Positions 45,331-56,052 are shown, numbered from the stretch's first letter. The stretch is DNA of 64,000 bases from Platerodrilus igneus (GCA_036346225.1 JARFIW010000663.1:1612001-1676000); one strand, 5' to 3'. Made by a program: numbers and translations. Notes: generated from the letters alone by a model not told the origin.

Positions 45331-46553
45331 ATAAAATGATATTCTTTTTGTAGGTTTCAGGTCTTCTTAAATAATCAGTACCCTTTTTAATAAATCTAAG
45401 CTTTCAGATATATTTAATCCTTTGTCAAAGATACTAAAATATACAGAAATAGTAATACTGTAAAAATTATAAAAGTATGCTGTTACTGAAGCGAGGCTAC
45501 AGATATATATTAAAAATACATTAGTTTAGCAATACAAACATTAAAGATATAAACTTGTTGGAAGTTAGGCAAAGTTTGACATTTGACAGGTAAGTGTTTT
45601 ATTTTGACTGCAAGCTCCCCCCTTTTTTTATATTTTTATTTAAATTTTAAATAGCATGTTATGTGTGTGTGTTAGTAGCTGTTGTGTAGATTACTGAATT
45701 TTTTTTTTAATTTATTTGTTAGTGGTTTGAAAATTTAGAAGATAAGTATATATAGAGCTCAAACAATCAAAATCAGTTTTTTTGTTCATACTGTTAGAAT
45801 TTTGAAAAATGTAACGCATTTCAAGAAATTCTCTTTTTTTTTATGACTTTTAATGTCTAAAATTTTTGGTGTGTTGAAATTTATCTCATGATGAGTGCTA
45901 TTAACATGAGTAGTTAAAGCACATGGATTGGGTTTGACTCGTATGTCAATTTTATGTTGAGTAATGCGTTGTTTTAACTTTTGTGAGCTTTGTCGTATGT
46001 AAGATTGGTCACAATTTAAACAATTAATTTTGTAGATAACGTTTTGTTGGTATAATGGAGTTGTTTTATCTTTTACTTTAGAAAATAGGTTATTTAGAGT
46101 TAAACTATTCCTTTTCGCAATTTTTATTTGAAATTTTTTGAAAATATTTTCTAATTTGACGGTTAAATGTTCTATATAGGAGAGAAACTGAAATGTTAAA
46201 GTAGTATCGTTTTGGTTTTTGTGTTATTATTGAGAATTGCATGAGGTGTCATGTGATTGTATAGAAGACGTTCAATTAAATTAGATGGATAGTTATTGTT
46301 TTTTAGTATGATAAAGAGTTTTCTTTAATTTTTTTGGTATAACGATGAATGACTAATTTTTTGAATTCTATTTTTTAAACCTAAGATTTTAATGTTGTAT
46401 GAGTGATATGATAAATAATTTAAATATCTGCCGGAATTAATAGGTTTTTGATACCAATCTATAATAATGTTGTTTTCTGAATTTCTAATTAATAAAGTGT
46501 CTAAACTGATTATTTAAGAAGACCTGAAGCCTACAAAACGAATATCATTTTAT
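45331..46553 (-). mobile_element. PLE-b: truncated Penelope-like element with 46-bp terminal inverted repeats
   Basis: The ends 45331-45376 and 46508-46553 are inverted copies with two mismatches by eye (ATAAAATGATATTC.TTTTG...), and each adjoins a (TA)n run. Inside, on the minus strand, are PLE RT-thumb and endonuclease remnants. The left end also holds a non-coding motif (45392-45440: AGCTTTCAGAT...CAAAGATACTAAAA) that recurs near 62665-62705. Penelope elements are known to have terminal repeats in direct or inverted order. Confidence 0.75.
45740..46510 (-). pseudogene. PLE-b coding remnant: RT C-terminus and GIY-YIG-type endonuclease
   Basis: Reading leftward: SLDTLLIRNSENN, IIDWYQKPINSGRYLNYLSY (compare the VYRKP..T.RYL.Y motif of PLEs), NNYPSNLIERLLYNH, a degraded thumb, then NVIYKINCLNCDQSYIRQSS, QKLKQRITQHKIDI, CALTTHVNSTHHEINF and KKREFLEM. 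Frameshifts are present. As in PLE-a, Arg follows YI where Gly is expected. Confidence 0.8.
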
Positions 46554-46564
46554 ATATATATATG

Positions 46565-46608
<44 letters not shown>

Positions 46609-46717
46609 GCATATTTACTAGAAATTTTGACACCAAAATAAGAACAACAACAGTACCACAAACAGTTTTTAAATCGCATTAGGTTTTATACTTATTAGAT
46701 TTATGTTTTTTTGTTTG

Positions 46718-46724
46718 CCTGTGT

Positions 46725-46781
<57 letters not shown>

Positions 46782-46852
46782 TGTGCGTGTGTGCGTGTGT
46801 GTGCGTGTGTGTGTATGTGTTTGTGTGTGTATGTATGTATGTGTATGTGGGT
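46718..46852. repeat. (TG)n microsatellite
   Basis: Long GT run with GC and TATG interruptions inside the inverted-repeat bracket. Overlapping Cys/Val-rich frames here are artefacts of the repeat. Confidence 0.95.
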
Positions 46853-47249
46853 TGTTTGTATATAGGTGTGTTTGTTTGTATGTTTTTAGGTGTTTAAGTT
46901 TGTAAGTGTAAGCAATCGTTGTTTTGTCCCCTTTTTCTTTTGTTTGATATTTATGTATTTTTTATATGAATGTATTTACTTGCGTACGTACGCACACACA
47001 TACGTATGTCTATATATTTGTGTATGTATATACAATGTAAATGAATGTAACTTAATTACTACTACATCTTCCTACTAATTTTACAAATGATCTAATTTAG
47101 ACCGGCATACACTTGCGATTAACTTATACCTGTTAGTTAGTTAATTATTTAAATACTTGTTATATGTTTAAAATTAATCCACGGAGTTAGTGTTTTTATA
47201 TGACTAAAATCTAAATCTTGTAGTACGCATTGACATTGACATTTATACC

Positions 47250-47474
47250 TTCAAAATTTGAAAACCAATTTTTTGTAATTTAGAATTGATGATTTTAATT
47301 TAAGTCAAACCTCGTATTTGTAAGTATTTAGCTTCCAAAACTTATTTATTTGTTTACCATTATATGTATTTAGTTACTTCTGAAGAATAGAAAAATAAAG
47401 TCTCGAAAGCTCGAGTTATAGAATAAAGAGTTGACTTCCATAATTGCTGCATTCCTCAATAAATTATATAATTT

Positions 47475-47479
<5 letters not shown>
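47250..47479. repeat. Right arm of the 229-bp inverted repeat
   Basis: Reverse complement of 43911-44139. On the plus strand it reads CTGAAGA (47379-47385), an 18-nt spacer, then GAAAGCTCGAGTTA, the order of hammerhead core motifs, although the intervening helix is poor. Confidence 0.85.

Positions 47480-47536
<57 letters not shown>
47480..47536. repeat. (TA)n followed by (GA)n
   Basis: A TA run passes directly into about twelve GA units at the edge of the tRNA-palindrome-type arm that follows. Confidence 0.9.
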
Positions 47537-47674
47537 AGAATAATCCACATTTGGAATGCAAATGAATGCTTAATATATATTAATAGTTATTAAGATGAAA
47601 TGAAAACCCAACTTTGTATTTAAAGTTGAATTACCATTTCAAATCGAACTAGTAATTGAAAACCACTAAAAGAA
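47535..47674. mobile_element. Single arm related to the tRNA-bearing palindromes (no tRNA)
   Basis: Matches the reverse complement of 60600-60735, including GAAGAATAATCCACATTTGGA and CATTTCAAATCGAACTAGTA, and stops at AAAAGAA exactly where the tRNA-like sequence would begin. It then joins LTR copy E. It reads as one outer arm left after deletion or abortive insertion. Confidence 0.65.
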
Positions 47675-48521
47675 TCAATCTCGTTCCCAATATCCAATTC
47701 GTTATTCCGCCTTTTCCAATCTCGCTTTATTACACTCTTACACTTTTCAATTCGTCGTTACTATTATTATATTTATTCCTTTAGCTTATCCGTAGTCTTC
47801 CTTGTATAAATCAAACTCTTAAACTTTTCAAATTCATTTATTTTACTTTATAATGTTCAAAATCTAGCGCAGTATACAAAACACGTCTTTCTACCAAAAT
47901 ATTTATAAATCGAACTCCCTTTATTTATCTTATCCTAGGTGATTATTACAATTAAAATATGCCTACTCTTGTATACATTTTATACAAATTCCATCCAATA
48001 AAATCGTCCCAACAGGTTCGTGTCACTAATACCTTATAATCGTTCTTTTGCACTTTCCTATTTTATATCTAAATGTTCAATCATTGGTCCCTAATACTGC
48101 ATCACCCTTCAATCATATTTGACAATACTTTTCACTTAAAATTTTGATATTACATGTTTTTCCAAAGGTTGATTCTACTAAAATAAGTGCCGAAATGTTA
48201 CACATATAAACCTGGATCTGTGTGGTGAATAGTGGAATTTCTACAGACGCATCCGGTTTCTCGATTAGCAAATGTACATTCTATGGCTTATTAATATACA
48301 ACTCAGTGTAAATCCTTGAATACTGTGCTTTCTGACCTCATCAAGTCATTGTTTTACGTCTTGGCACTTATACTTTGACTAATAGATTTCAAATACTTTA
48401 ACATTTGTAAAGTACGGCAAACATAAAATTTTCAGTTACGGGATCTGATATTTGGCTTTATTTGGCATACACTACCTTCATACAAATAACCTTTTTACCC
48501 TTTTAGGCCTTACTAACACTT

Positions 48522-48523
<2 letters not shown>
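47675..48523 (-). mobile_element. Partial LTR copy E of the ATAT-flanked family
   Basis: On the minus strand it starts TGAAGTGTTAGTAAGG at 48523, right after ATAT, and its opening resembles that of copies A and B (TGTAGTGG...AAAGGTTAAA). The other end is cut by the inverted-repeat arm at 47674. No coding sequence and no TATA box in the remaining part. Confidence 0.45.
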
Positions 48524-48559
<36 letters not shown>

Positions 48560-48800
48560 ATTCAATAAGTGTTTAAGTTTTACTTGGTTCCACAAGCAAC
48601 AACAAAGCCTTCCGAAAAGTTCCGAAAATTACCGAAGACCTCCGAACTGCTTCAAACTGTACAATTCATTCATTTTTAACTATTTAACTTTCATTTGTAT
48701 ATTTATGAACTTTATAATTATTTTGCTTATGCATATTAAACAAATAATAGTGCCAAGCCTACATACTTTCAGACACCGCCCACTCGAACGATAATAAATG
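48524..48800 (+). repeat. gypsy-2 5' LTR, tail part
   Basis: (TA)n then ATTCAATAAGTGTTTAAG to ACTTTCAGACACC, matching 58001-58244. Directly followed by the gag leader. Confidence 0.75.
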
Positions 48801-48868
48801 ACGTGCAATGTGATTGGATCTTCTTCACAGAAAATTTTGCAAACAACGCGCTTGCAAGAACCATCAAC

Positions 48869-49529
48869 ATGTCTGAGACCACATCACACGTCCAGCCGGA
48901 AACCAACCAGCCGCCTCCAACCGAGGAAGACACACAACCACAAACAGTTCTGGGACTGCAACAAGCAAGTGGCGCTCAACAAACCAGCAAAATGGTCACA
49001 CTCAAGGCGCTAGTGGAAATACTTTTACCACGTCACCGCAGCGACCTACGAAGCAAAAAAACCTACATTCTCTGACACTCTTCTGAAGGATCCCACAGAA
49101 TTCCTTCAACAGATGGAAGCGATGGACACGAATGTACCTATAATGATCGCTCAATTAAGAGGCCAAGCAGCCACATGGTGGGAAGCCTACGAGATGTTCC
49201 AACCTAGCTACAATGAATTCAAAAAGTTCTTTCTGGACAAGTACGACAGTCCAGCCATTAGAGCCAAAATAACCTCCGAGTACTATGGACAGAAGCAGAT
49301 GGCGTCTTAACGAGTATCCGCCCTCCTCGGCACTAAGATGCGTCAAGCCCACCGCTTCAAGCTAGACATCAACTGGGACATGGAGTTATTCAGGGATCTC
49401 CTACTATCGAAACTGAGGAATCCGATTCAGTGCCACATGCCAACAACAGTATGGGAAATGGTGTCCCGCCTCACAAAAATCGAAGAAAACGTGAAAGAGG
49501 CAAAAATGAGGACGACCAAACCCACATAG
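48869..49529 (+). pseudogene. gypsy-2 gag
   Basis: Starts MSETTSHVQPETNQPPPTEE, a Pro/Gln-rich N-terminus. A frameshift near 49060-49110 is followed by a retrotransposon capsid region: DPTEFLQQMEAMDTNVP, LRGQAATWWEAYEMF (the AATWW signature), YNEFKKFFLDKYD. An in-frame stop lies at 49308-49310, then FKLDINWDMELFRDLLLSKL and MVSRLTKIEENVKEA to 49529. No zinc knuckle is seen afterward. Capsid would package element RNA; the two lesions make it inactive. Confidence 0.8.
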
Positions 49530-49639
49530 CTACCAGACATCCAGAACAGCTACCAAGGTGCCGCTTCGGCCCTTAAAGCCTTTGAAACCGAGACTGTACA
49601 ACCAGAAGCTTGATAAACGACACATTACCACATTACCCA

Positions 49640-49925
49640 CCATGACCTACTATCAAGGAGCGCCGTCACCATACAGGAGATAACCTTCAACGCACTACTA
49701 GATACAGGAGCATCAGCGTGCACGATTATGGAAGATCGAATACCCGCAAGTTCACGGGTAAAACCCTATCGTGCCTCCGCTTATCTAGCCGAAGCAGGGA
49801 CAGAAATGGCAATCAAAGGCAAGCTCCGCACGCTATTCACCCTCGGAATAGTGACGGACCACAAAACATTTTCGGTAGCAGCAAACCTCGCTGAGGGTAT
49901 CGTTCTGGGTGAATCTTGGCTCTAA
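49640..49925 (+). pseudogene. gypsy-2 aspartic protease domain
   Basis: ITFNALLDTGASACTIMEDR contains the intact DTGA active-site motif of retropepsins, followed by AIKGKLRTLFTLGIV and ILGESWL-like ending (GIVLGESWL), where the family has a hydrophobic-Gly motif. The stop at 49923-49925 ends the frame and no RT follows, so pol is cut short by deletion. Confidence 0.75.
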
Positions 49926-50008
49926 CGCCAGAAAGTGTGATGGATTATGAACAAGGCTCCATACATTTCGAAGCATATAACCGTAAGACCCTCCACTAGA
50001 ACGAAACT

Positions 50009-50587
50009 GTGACGCCCGTTACCGCCAACAGTCCACATACGCTAACTGTCAATCCACAGTTTCCAGCTGAATTCTTGAACAACAGCCTTCGGGAAGAATT
50101 CCAACCAGTAGTTAATAGGCCAAGACAACCAACTACCACAGCCAGCACCTGCCTACTACTACTGGACACCGACACATGCAGAACACGAGCTAACCATGCA
50201 GCCATTGTCGATCTGCTCAATTATATACAAGGCGCACAACCAGAAAGGCATACCTGTGGACGGATGTCCCAAGAAGAGGTACCCTTTCAATCACAACTAT
50301 CCCACCCAGCAGCAGATGACTATGGAAAGGTCCGACGCCACCACACAAAGGTGACGCCCGTCACCGCAAACAGGCCAACCACGCCAACTGCAACTAAACA
50401 GTTTGCAGTTGAATTTCTGCCCAGCAGCTTTCGGGAAAAATTCCAACCAGTGATCAATAGATCAGCACAACCAACTACAACAGCTAGCCCCAGCCTATTA
50501 TCACTGGACACCAAAACATGCAGACCACGAGCTAACTACGCAGCCCGTGTCGTTCTGCTCAATTATGTGCAAGGATCACAACCGTAA
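50009..50587 (+). CDS. Frame with two tandem 114-residue repeats, downstream of the gypsy-2 protease
   Basis: Two copies of a 342-bp unit, starting at 50011 and 50353, are open together for 192 codons: TPVTANSPHTLTVN against TPVTANRPTTPTAT; FNxSxREEFQPVVNR against FREKFQPVINR; QPTTTASTCLLLLDTDTC against QPTTTASPSLLSLDTKTC; and NYIQGAQP against NYVQGSQP. A third unit begins near 50695 and fades. I do not recognise the fold. It occupies the place where RT should be. It may be a duplicated non-coding leader that happens to be open, or an accessory protein. Confidence 0.4.
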   Translation: MTPVTANSPHTLTVNPQFPAEFLNNSLREEFQPVVNRPRQPTTTASTCLLLLDTDTCRTRANHAAIVDLLNYIQGAQPERHTCGRMSQEEVPFQSQLSHPAADDYGKVRRHHTKVTPVTANRPTTPTATKQFAVEFLPSSFREKFQPVINRSAQPTTTASPSLLSLDTKTCRPRANYAARVVLLNYVQGSQP

Positions 50588-50959
50588 CGGCATACCTGTG
50601 AATGGATGTCCTAAAAACAGGTACCTTTTCGACGACAATCATCCCATCCAGCAGCAGGCAATTATGGAGAAGCCCGACGTCGCCGCACAAAAGCAAACGC
50701 AAGCGACGCCACAGGCTCAGATATTTTGACAACAAGGACCCGGTCGCATCCTCACAACAACCTAGCTACGCTACACTCTTTAGTGGGTGAGAGGAGGAGA
50801 AAATGTTGACTATATTAAAATGCACGTGCTGAACACAGAACAAACAGGAGGATTGCGAGAATTTTTAAGCCATTTTTTTTGCTACCCAAAAATCAGCACG
50901 TTCATTGGCCAAACAAAATTTGAACATTCTTTTTGATGCAAACAATTTCATTGGTCATA

Positions 50960-52417
50960 GACATCATTAACGTTTTTCAACACACGCAGCATAGGAAATG
51001 GAAATGTATAAATACAATTACAAATTCTCCGAAGGACAATCCTTAGGGCTCCTCATAGCCCAAATAATCAACTGGCAGTGCTCACCATAGCCTGCTAATA
51101 CTTTAGCGAGTAGCGCTCTCCATAGCCTGCTAAAACTTCAGCAAGCAGTGCTCCCCATAGCGTGTTTATTCTCCGACAGTGACGCTGTCCGCTGCCGTAC
51201 CTGAGGCACACCACTATAATTCATCAATAAATAGTTAATAAACTGCGTCCCGAGAAGTCGTTTATTATGATGACACTGATTGCGTCTATCAACACAACCT
51301 CCAGGACAACATCCCCGTAGAGTTCAACGGCGACGCACTCGATGAGGCCTAAGGCACCACTACCACGACGCCTTCCGAAGGGTTTCGAAGACTTTCAAAC
51401 ATACGTCCATATCATAATTCTGTACACTCTCACGTTGTCTCACAAGTAAAACACGAAGCCTTCCGAAAAGTTCCGAAGACTGCGGAAGACGTTTGAGCCT
51501 CTTCAAGCTGTAAATATTTTCTAACTATCGTAATTCAAGTTTTTACTTGGCCTCACGAGTACATTCCGAAGACATCTGAAGACAACCGAAGACCTCTAAA
51601 CCCCTCTATGCTTGTATATATGTTCAATTTATAGTTCTTATATTCATAACATAATTCTTTATACTCTCACGTATTATAACCCCCAGCGGTAACATACTAG
51701 AGTCACTACGTCAGTTGGTAAAAATGATAAATGTTTGCAAGATATGATGCGCAAATAACGGATACGTCATACCTTTGCTCAAATTATTATTACATACAAA
51801 AAAGGTTTATATTAATTATAAGGAAAAACAAAAGAGCACTTCGGGCGTGGGTATTCTTTTCGCCCCCGGTTGAATCCAAATTAAATCTGTCTTCTTCGTT
51901 CCTATTTGTAGAGGGGCGACAGGAAACTGGTATAACGAACGATAATTGGGTAGATAAAAGGAAACCTACATAACAAAAAAGGACAAGATAACTGCACTCG
52001 TCGACGTCTCGCTGACCAGTTCCGATCTGTCCGGAAATTCACCACTTCCCCTTTTGCACTCCGCGTCGGCGCAATCTCGCGCAAACGCAACTATTTTAAG
52101 CGAAGGAAATACACGCACGTGTTTTTAAATTATTAATGCGAAATCCCTTACAAATTAAATCCTTACAGGTATGTTTACAGGCCAAATTTTGGCATGTAAC
52201 ACACGTTGTCCCATCAGTAAATCACGAAGCCTTCCGGAGTTCCTAAAACCGCCAAAGACGTCTGAACCTCTTTGAATTGTAAATATTTTCTAACTATTGT
52301 TAATCAAGTTGTTACTCGACCTTACAAGCCAATTTCAAAGCCTTCCGAAGAGTTCTGAAGACTACCAAAGATTTTTTCATTTCTTTAAACTGTATATATA
52401 TATATATATATATATAT
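50960..52417 (+). repeat. gypsy-2 3' LTR, head part, with a solo LTR inside
   Basis: Matches 41383-42292, with an additional CTCTCCATAGCCTGCTAA unit. It is interrupted at 51672-52201 by a solo LTR and ends in (TA)n at about 52394-52417. The 160 bases between the repeat frame and this LTR (50788-50959) hold nothing recognisable. Confidence 0.75.
51672..52201 (+). mobile_element. Solo LTR with CACG target duplication (family 2)
   Basis: A 530-bp unit from TATTATAACC to GGCATGTAACA, flanked by CACG at 51668-51671 and 52202-52205. The uninterrupted host sequence survives in the other gypsy-2 LTR (ACTCTTACGTTGTCCCACC near 42070), which proves the insertion. Related to 18057-18696. Minus-strand sense would give the conventional TGTTACATGCC start. 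Strand is arbitrary. Confidence 0.85.
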
Positions 52418-53568
52418 TTCTGTGATACGGGGTTGTTTAAGGGTGTACTTTATAGTAAAGGTCGTTTAGGAATTAGAAATTACCATAAGAAGCAGAAAAC
52501 TGCATTTATTTAGTAAAGAATTGAGAAATGGAGATAGTTTGTAAATAATAAGAAGTCAACACCCTGTATATAAAGTATAAATAGTTTTAAGCGACGCATT
52601 GTTAGCGTAGAAACAAGGAACACATGCATTAAGTAAATAGTAAATATTTAATACCCTGTAGATAGAGTTTTAGTTAATTTGGGCAATGCAAATAATGATA
52701 TTATTCAGTGGAAGCACGCGTATTTTATAAGTAAACATAATAATAATAGGGCTCTGAGTCCGTGGAAAATAATAATACAATTTTTGAGTCCGTGGAGAAT
52801 AAAAATACAATTTCCGAGTCCGGGAAGGATAATAAGAAATCCAAGTTTAGGGAGAAGGATGATAATCCAATTCTAAGTTTGGGGAAATTAATAAGAAGTA
52901 ATAAGTCTGAATGAGATGACAATAAATTGGGGTGCATAAGTATAAGTTTAATAATGGTAGTCCAGAGGGTGATAACAATAATTTAAATGCAATGGTTCAA
53001 GCGTGTGGATAGAAAATATTTCGAATGGGCATGTATTAATCCTGAATTGGGGGAAAATAATCTTTATTCAAATGGATGGTAGAATGCATAGAAAATATTA
53101 GCTGATAATGGATGCGTCAATTGCGAGAAGAAAATAGCGAAGAAAATAGACCAGGTTAGATTTTTAGTTATAAGACATTATTTTTCTATTTTTTTTATTT
53201 TGAATATTGAAGTTGCTTAATATAAATGAATGCGAGGAAGTCAACAAAAACAGAGAACTTGCATACGTATAAAGTGTGTCATATGATAAAAGGTTTTGAA
53301 CGTTCCAAGCTTTCTTTTTTATATAAAAACAATAGATTTTTTTTTTGTGACTTTAGGTTTGATTAAAAAGTATATGATTTTTGATAAATGAGATTTACAA
53401 CATTAATTAATTGAAAAGTGTATTTTGAATAATTTACAAAAGCTGTACATAATATTCGTTTCATTATACAAAATTTAATTAACTCCATTTTTATAATTAT
53501 AAAATAAATGCTAGTCGAGGTCATAAGATAAAGTTAATGGGAGTTGATAAATACTATCGTATTATAGC
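52418..53568 (+). mobile_element. Solo LTR copy C1 (internally deleted) of the ATAT-flanked family
   Basis: Begins TTCTGTGATACGGGG after ATAT and aligns with the reverse complement of C2 (60773-62575) at both ends. Shared 5' features are GGTTG.TTAAGGGTG, GTCAACAC.CTGTATATAAAGTA and CAGTGGAAG.ACGCGTAT; shared 3' features are AAAAGCTGTACATAA.AT and AATAAATGCTAG.CGAGGTCATAAGAT. It is about 650 bp shorter than C2. The right edge passes into the palindrome at 53569. No coding frame. Confidence 0.7.
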
Positions 53569-53868
53569 GAATAAGATGAAATAATAACTTAGACTTTTAT
53601 GCAAAGCCCAAATGAGCATTTCAAATCGAGCTAGTAATTGAAAGATGGAAAATATATGGTCTTGGACAAGACTTCAACCTGTATCCTGGTTTTGCCAGAA
53701 CCATGCGTTTACCAATTACGTCACCGAGGCCGATGACGACAATTGGGAAATTTACAAATTTAAATCGTGTACACGACTATACATTAACCTAACTTTCAAT
53801 TACTAGCTCGGTTTAAAATGATCATTTGGGCTTTGCATAAAAGTCTAAGTTATTATTTCATCTTATTC
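53569..53868. mobile_element. tRNA-bearing palindromic element (i), 300 bp
   Basis: Arms 53569-53644 and 53793-53868 (76 bp each) are inverted copies, starting GAATAAGATGAAATAATAAC and carrying CATTTCAAATCGAGCTAGTA near their inner ends. The loop of about 148 bp contains a tRNA-shaped sequence. The inner-arm motif matches element (ii) at 60235-60688 (CATTTCAAATCGAACTAGTA). A (TA)n run lies at 53874-53917. No transposase is present, so mobility would be in trans. Confidence 0.75.
53658..53731 (-). tRNA. tRNA-like sequence in palindrome (i), anticodon-loop triplet GGC
   Basis: A 74-nt sequence folds by eye as a tRNA. The 5-bp anticodon stem TGGTT/AACCA has loop CTGGCAA, with U33 present and GGC at positions 34-36. 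The T stem ACAGG/CTTGT (one G-U) has loop TTGAAGT. An A-box-like TGACGTAATTGG is present. The acceptor stem (GGCCTCG with CAAGACC) has two mismatches and the D stem is degraded, so it is likely a relic rather than a working tRNA. GGC would read Ala codon GCC, but identity is not secure. Confidence 0.5.
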
Positions 53869-53870
53869 AC

Positions 53871-53917
<47 letters not shown>

Positions 53918-53919
<2 letters not shown>

Positions 53920-56006
53920 CCGTGGAACCTCGCTAAATCGAGCCTCAATAACAAAAATATTCGAAAATTTTATTTATTTTCCAAAATCGAAAATAAATTT
54001 CGCACAATAGAAAAAGTTAATAAAAATAATCCCTTACCCAGTTTCCTCTCTTCATCACCTTAATTCTTGTTCAGTTCCCAAGCTAGCTCAGTTGCGTCTC
54101 CTCTTGGATGCCTAGATTCACTATTATACTCTGTATCGTTCACGTACACTCTCAATAAAACCGCAAAATAATACAACCATCCTACAATATTTATTTAACA
54201 CTATTTACAAATAAAATTCACGATTATCCACATTTCAGAGATCAAGTTACACCTCAATAAATCCTATTTTTGTACTGTCCTGGATTTTAATTTAAAATAT
54301 CAAACACATTGAATATACCCGGAGTAAATGGGCCCTGAATAATACCTTATTTTCGTTCTTTATTTATAATTTATTTGAATTTGTATACTCTGGAGTATGG
54401 TGAGCTCATGATAACCCAGTTAATTATGAATAATGTAAGCTTTTGTACTTCGCATACTCCTACAAGTAACAAAAAAACAAACCCATGTACTCTTCACAAT
54501 AAAAATTTTTAATTCCTAATGGAACGTTAATAAGCTTTATATACACCTTTAGATTTTTATTTAAATACCTTAATAAAGTTAGTCATACGTATTATTTTCA
54601 ATACGTAAAATAATGCACAATCTTTTCAACATTTACTCTCACACGTCACACAATTTTCATAGTTTCAGAGTTTATAACAACAACAATTTTAAAGCATTAC
54701 CTGGAATTTCTTGAAGACCTCCACTCCGTTGACGATGCGATAAAATTGTTTCGCTCTGCTCTGCTGTCCACCTCTAGCTATTTGTAGAAGAACCCCATTT
54801 GAGTTGTGCTGCTTGCGCTGCCTTCACGGTGTATCCAATTACACTTTCTTCATACTTGCGTACTTTCGTGTAATTTAAATTTACGTTACTCCGCGTTACT
54901 TCCCGAGCTTGTTTAAAATAAATGTTGCACCTCAAATTAAAATTTAGACTCGCCACTTATTCGCGTATTAAATTATGAGGCCAACACTGTACTATATAAT
55001 TTAAAATAATTTTATATACTTACAAGCTCGTTCGTAGTCTGAAGCGATCAAAGTACTAAGAGAACAAAGGTAAAAGAGAGCCGTGCTAATTCGCCTCGAG
55101 TATTTAAATGCTTCGACTGTAACCTCTCCAGGCTCTCTTACCGTGAAAAATCTAATTTAAAATAACACTTCCTCAAATTTTGTTTCAACCGTTTTCGAAA
55201 TCTCCGAAATTTAGCGCGTAGTTACGATATTTTCCAATAAACCCAACTTCAAATATTCCCGTGTTTGTCTGTTTTAAAACTAACGATATCGACCAATAGT
55301 ATATGCATTGACGTCTGCAAAATCCCGCCTATATTAACGCTGTCCCTTTCTTATGCATATTATATGTTTCCTTCTAACCTTGTTTGAGTGGTAGAGAATC
55401 GATATTCCTGTCCGCGTTCTATTTACCCCATGTGGACTGAATACGTGCTTTTTGAAATGCACTGTCCGTATGCCTGTCTCATTCCGACGTATTTCATTGA
55501 CCCTCTATTTTTTCTGCACTTTAAGGAAACTTTTAGTTAACATTTACGCAAACCCTCCAACCGTTTACCCGATATTCTTTGAAACTTGTTTGTTATCTAT
55601 AAAAATAAGGGGAACTTGACATTTAGAAAATATGCAGGTGTTTAATTAACCAACGTTTTAACACAACATTTCTAGGAGCTTCTTTTCATGGTATTTCAAC
55701 CAAACCGATTTATTTGTTTGTTATAACGAACGCTATTCGCCTTGGATTTATTCATGCTTTAATGCGTATTAGACGTAATTAAACTCCATTAAATTAATAA
55801 ATAAATTGCATTGGCTTCTAAAATTTATTTTCTTTACGAACCTAACTAAATTTTATTCGTTAATTGTAAATTTTTGTTATTACTTGTTACATTAAACTGA
55901 ACTAAATAAAATAAATTTCGCACGTAAATTGTGGTTGTTTGCTCTATACAGGGTGTTTCAAATTGCTTTGTTTATAGTTAAATTTTAACCTTTTAAAACC
56001 ACTACA

Positions 56007-56007
<1 letters not shown>
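53918..56007 (-). mobile_element. Solo LTR copy A (2.09 kb) of the ATAT-flanked family
   Basis: On the minus strand it runs TGTAGTGG (56007) to CCACGGCA (53918), flanked by ATAT on both sides (56008-56011 and 53914-53917). It is the closest relative of copy B. It has a TATA-like box at 55101, a donor-like CCAG|GTAATG at 54699-54705, and AATAAATAAAA near the end. A 60-codon minus frame (54774-54956) directly upstream of the donor is not recognised. Gypsy-type integrases with ATAT preference (for example Drosophila 17.6 and 297) leave this kind of 4-bp flank. Confidence 0.72.
55101..55109 (-). promoter_or_regulatory. TATA-like box of LTR copy A
   Basis: CATTTAAATACTC on the minus strand, 902 bp from the LTR start and 400 bp before the donor-like site. 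It is flanked by GAGAGCC repeats on either side (55070-55140). Confidence 0.4.

Positions 56008-56050
<43 letters not shown>

Positions 56051-56052
<2 letters not shown>

Noticed and set aside
46703..46905. Two overlapping Cys/Val frames of 64 codons
   Set aside because: Artefacts of the (TG)n microsatellite.
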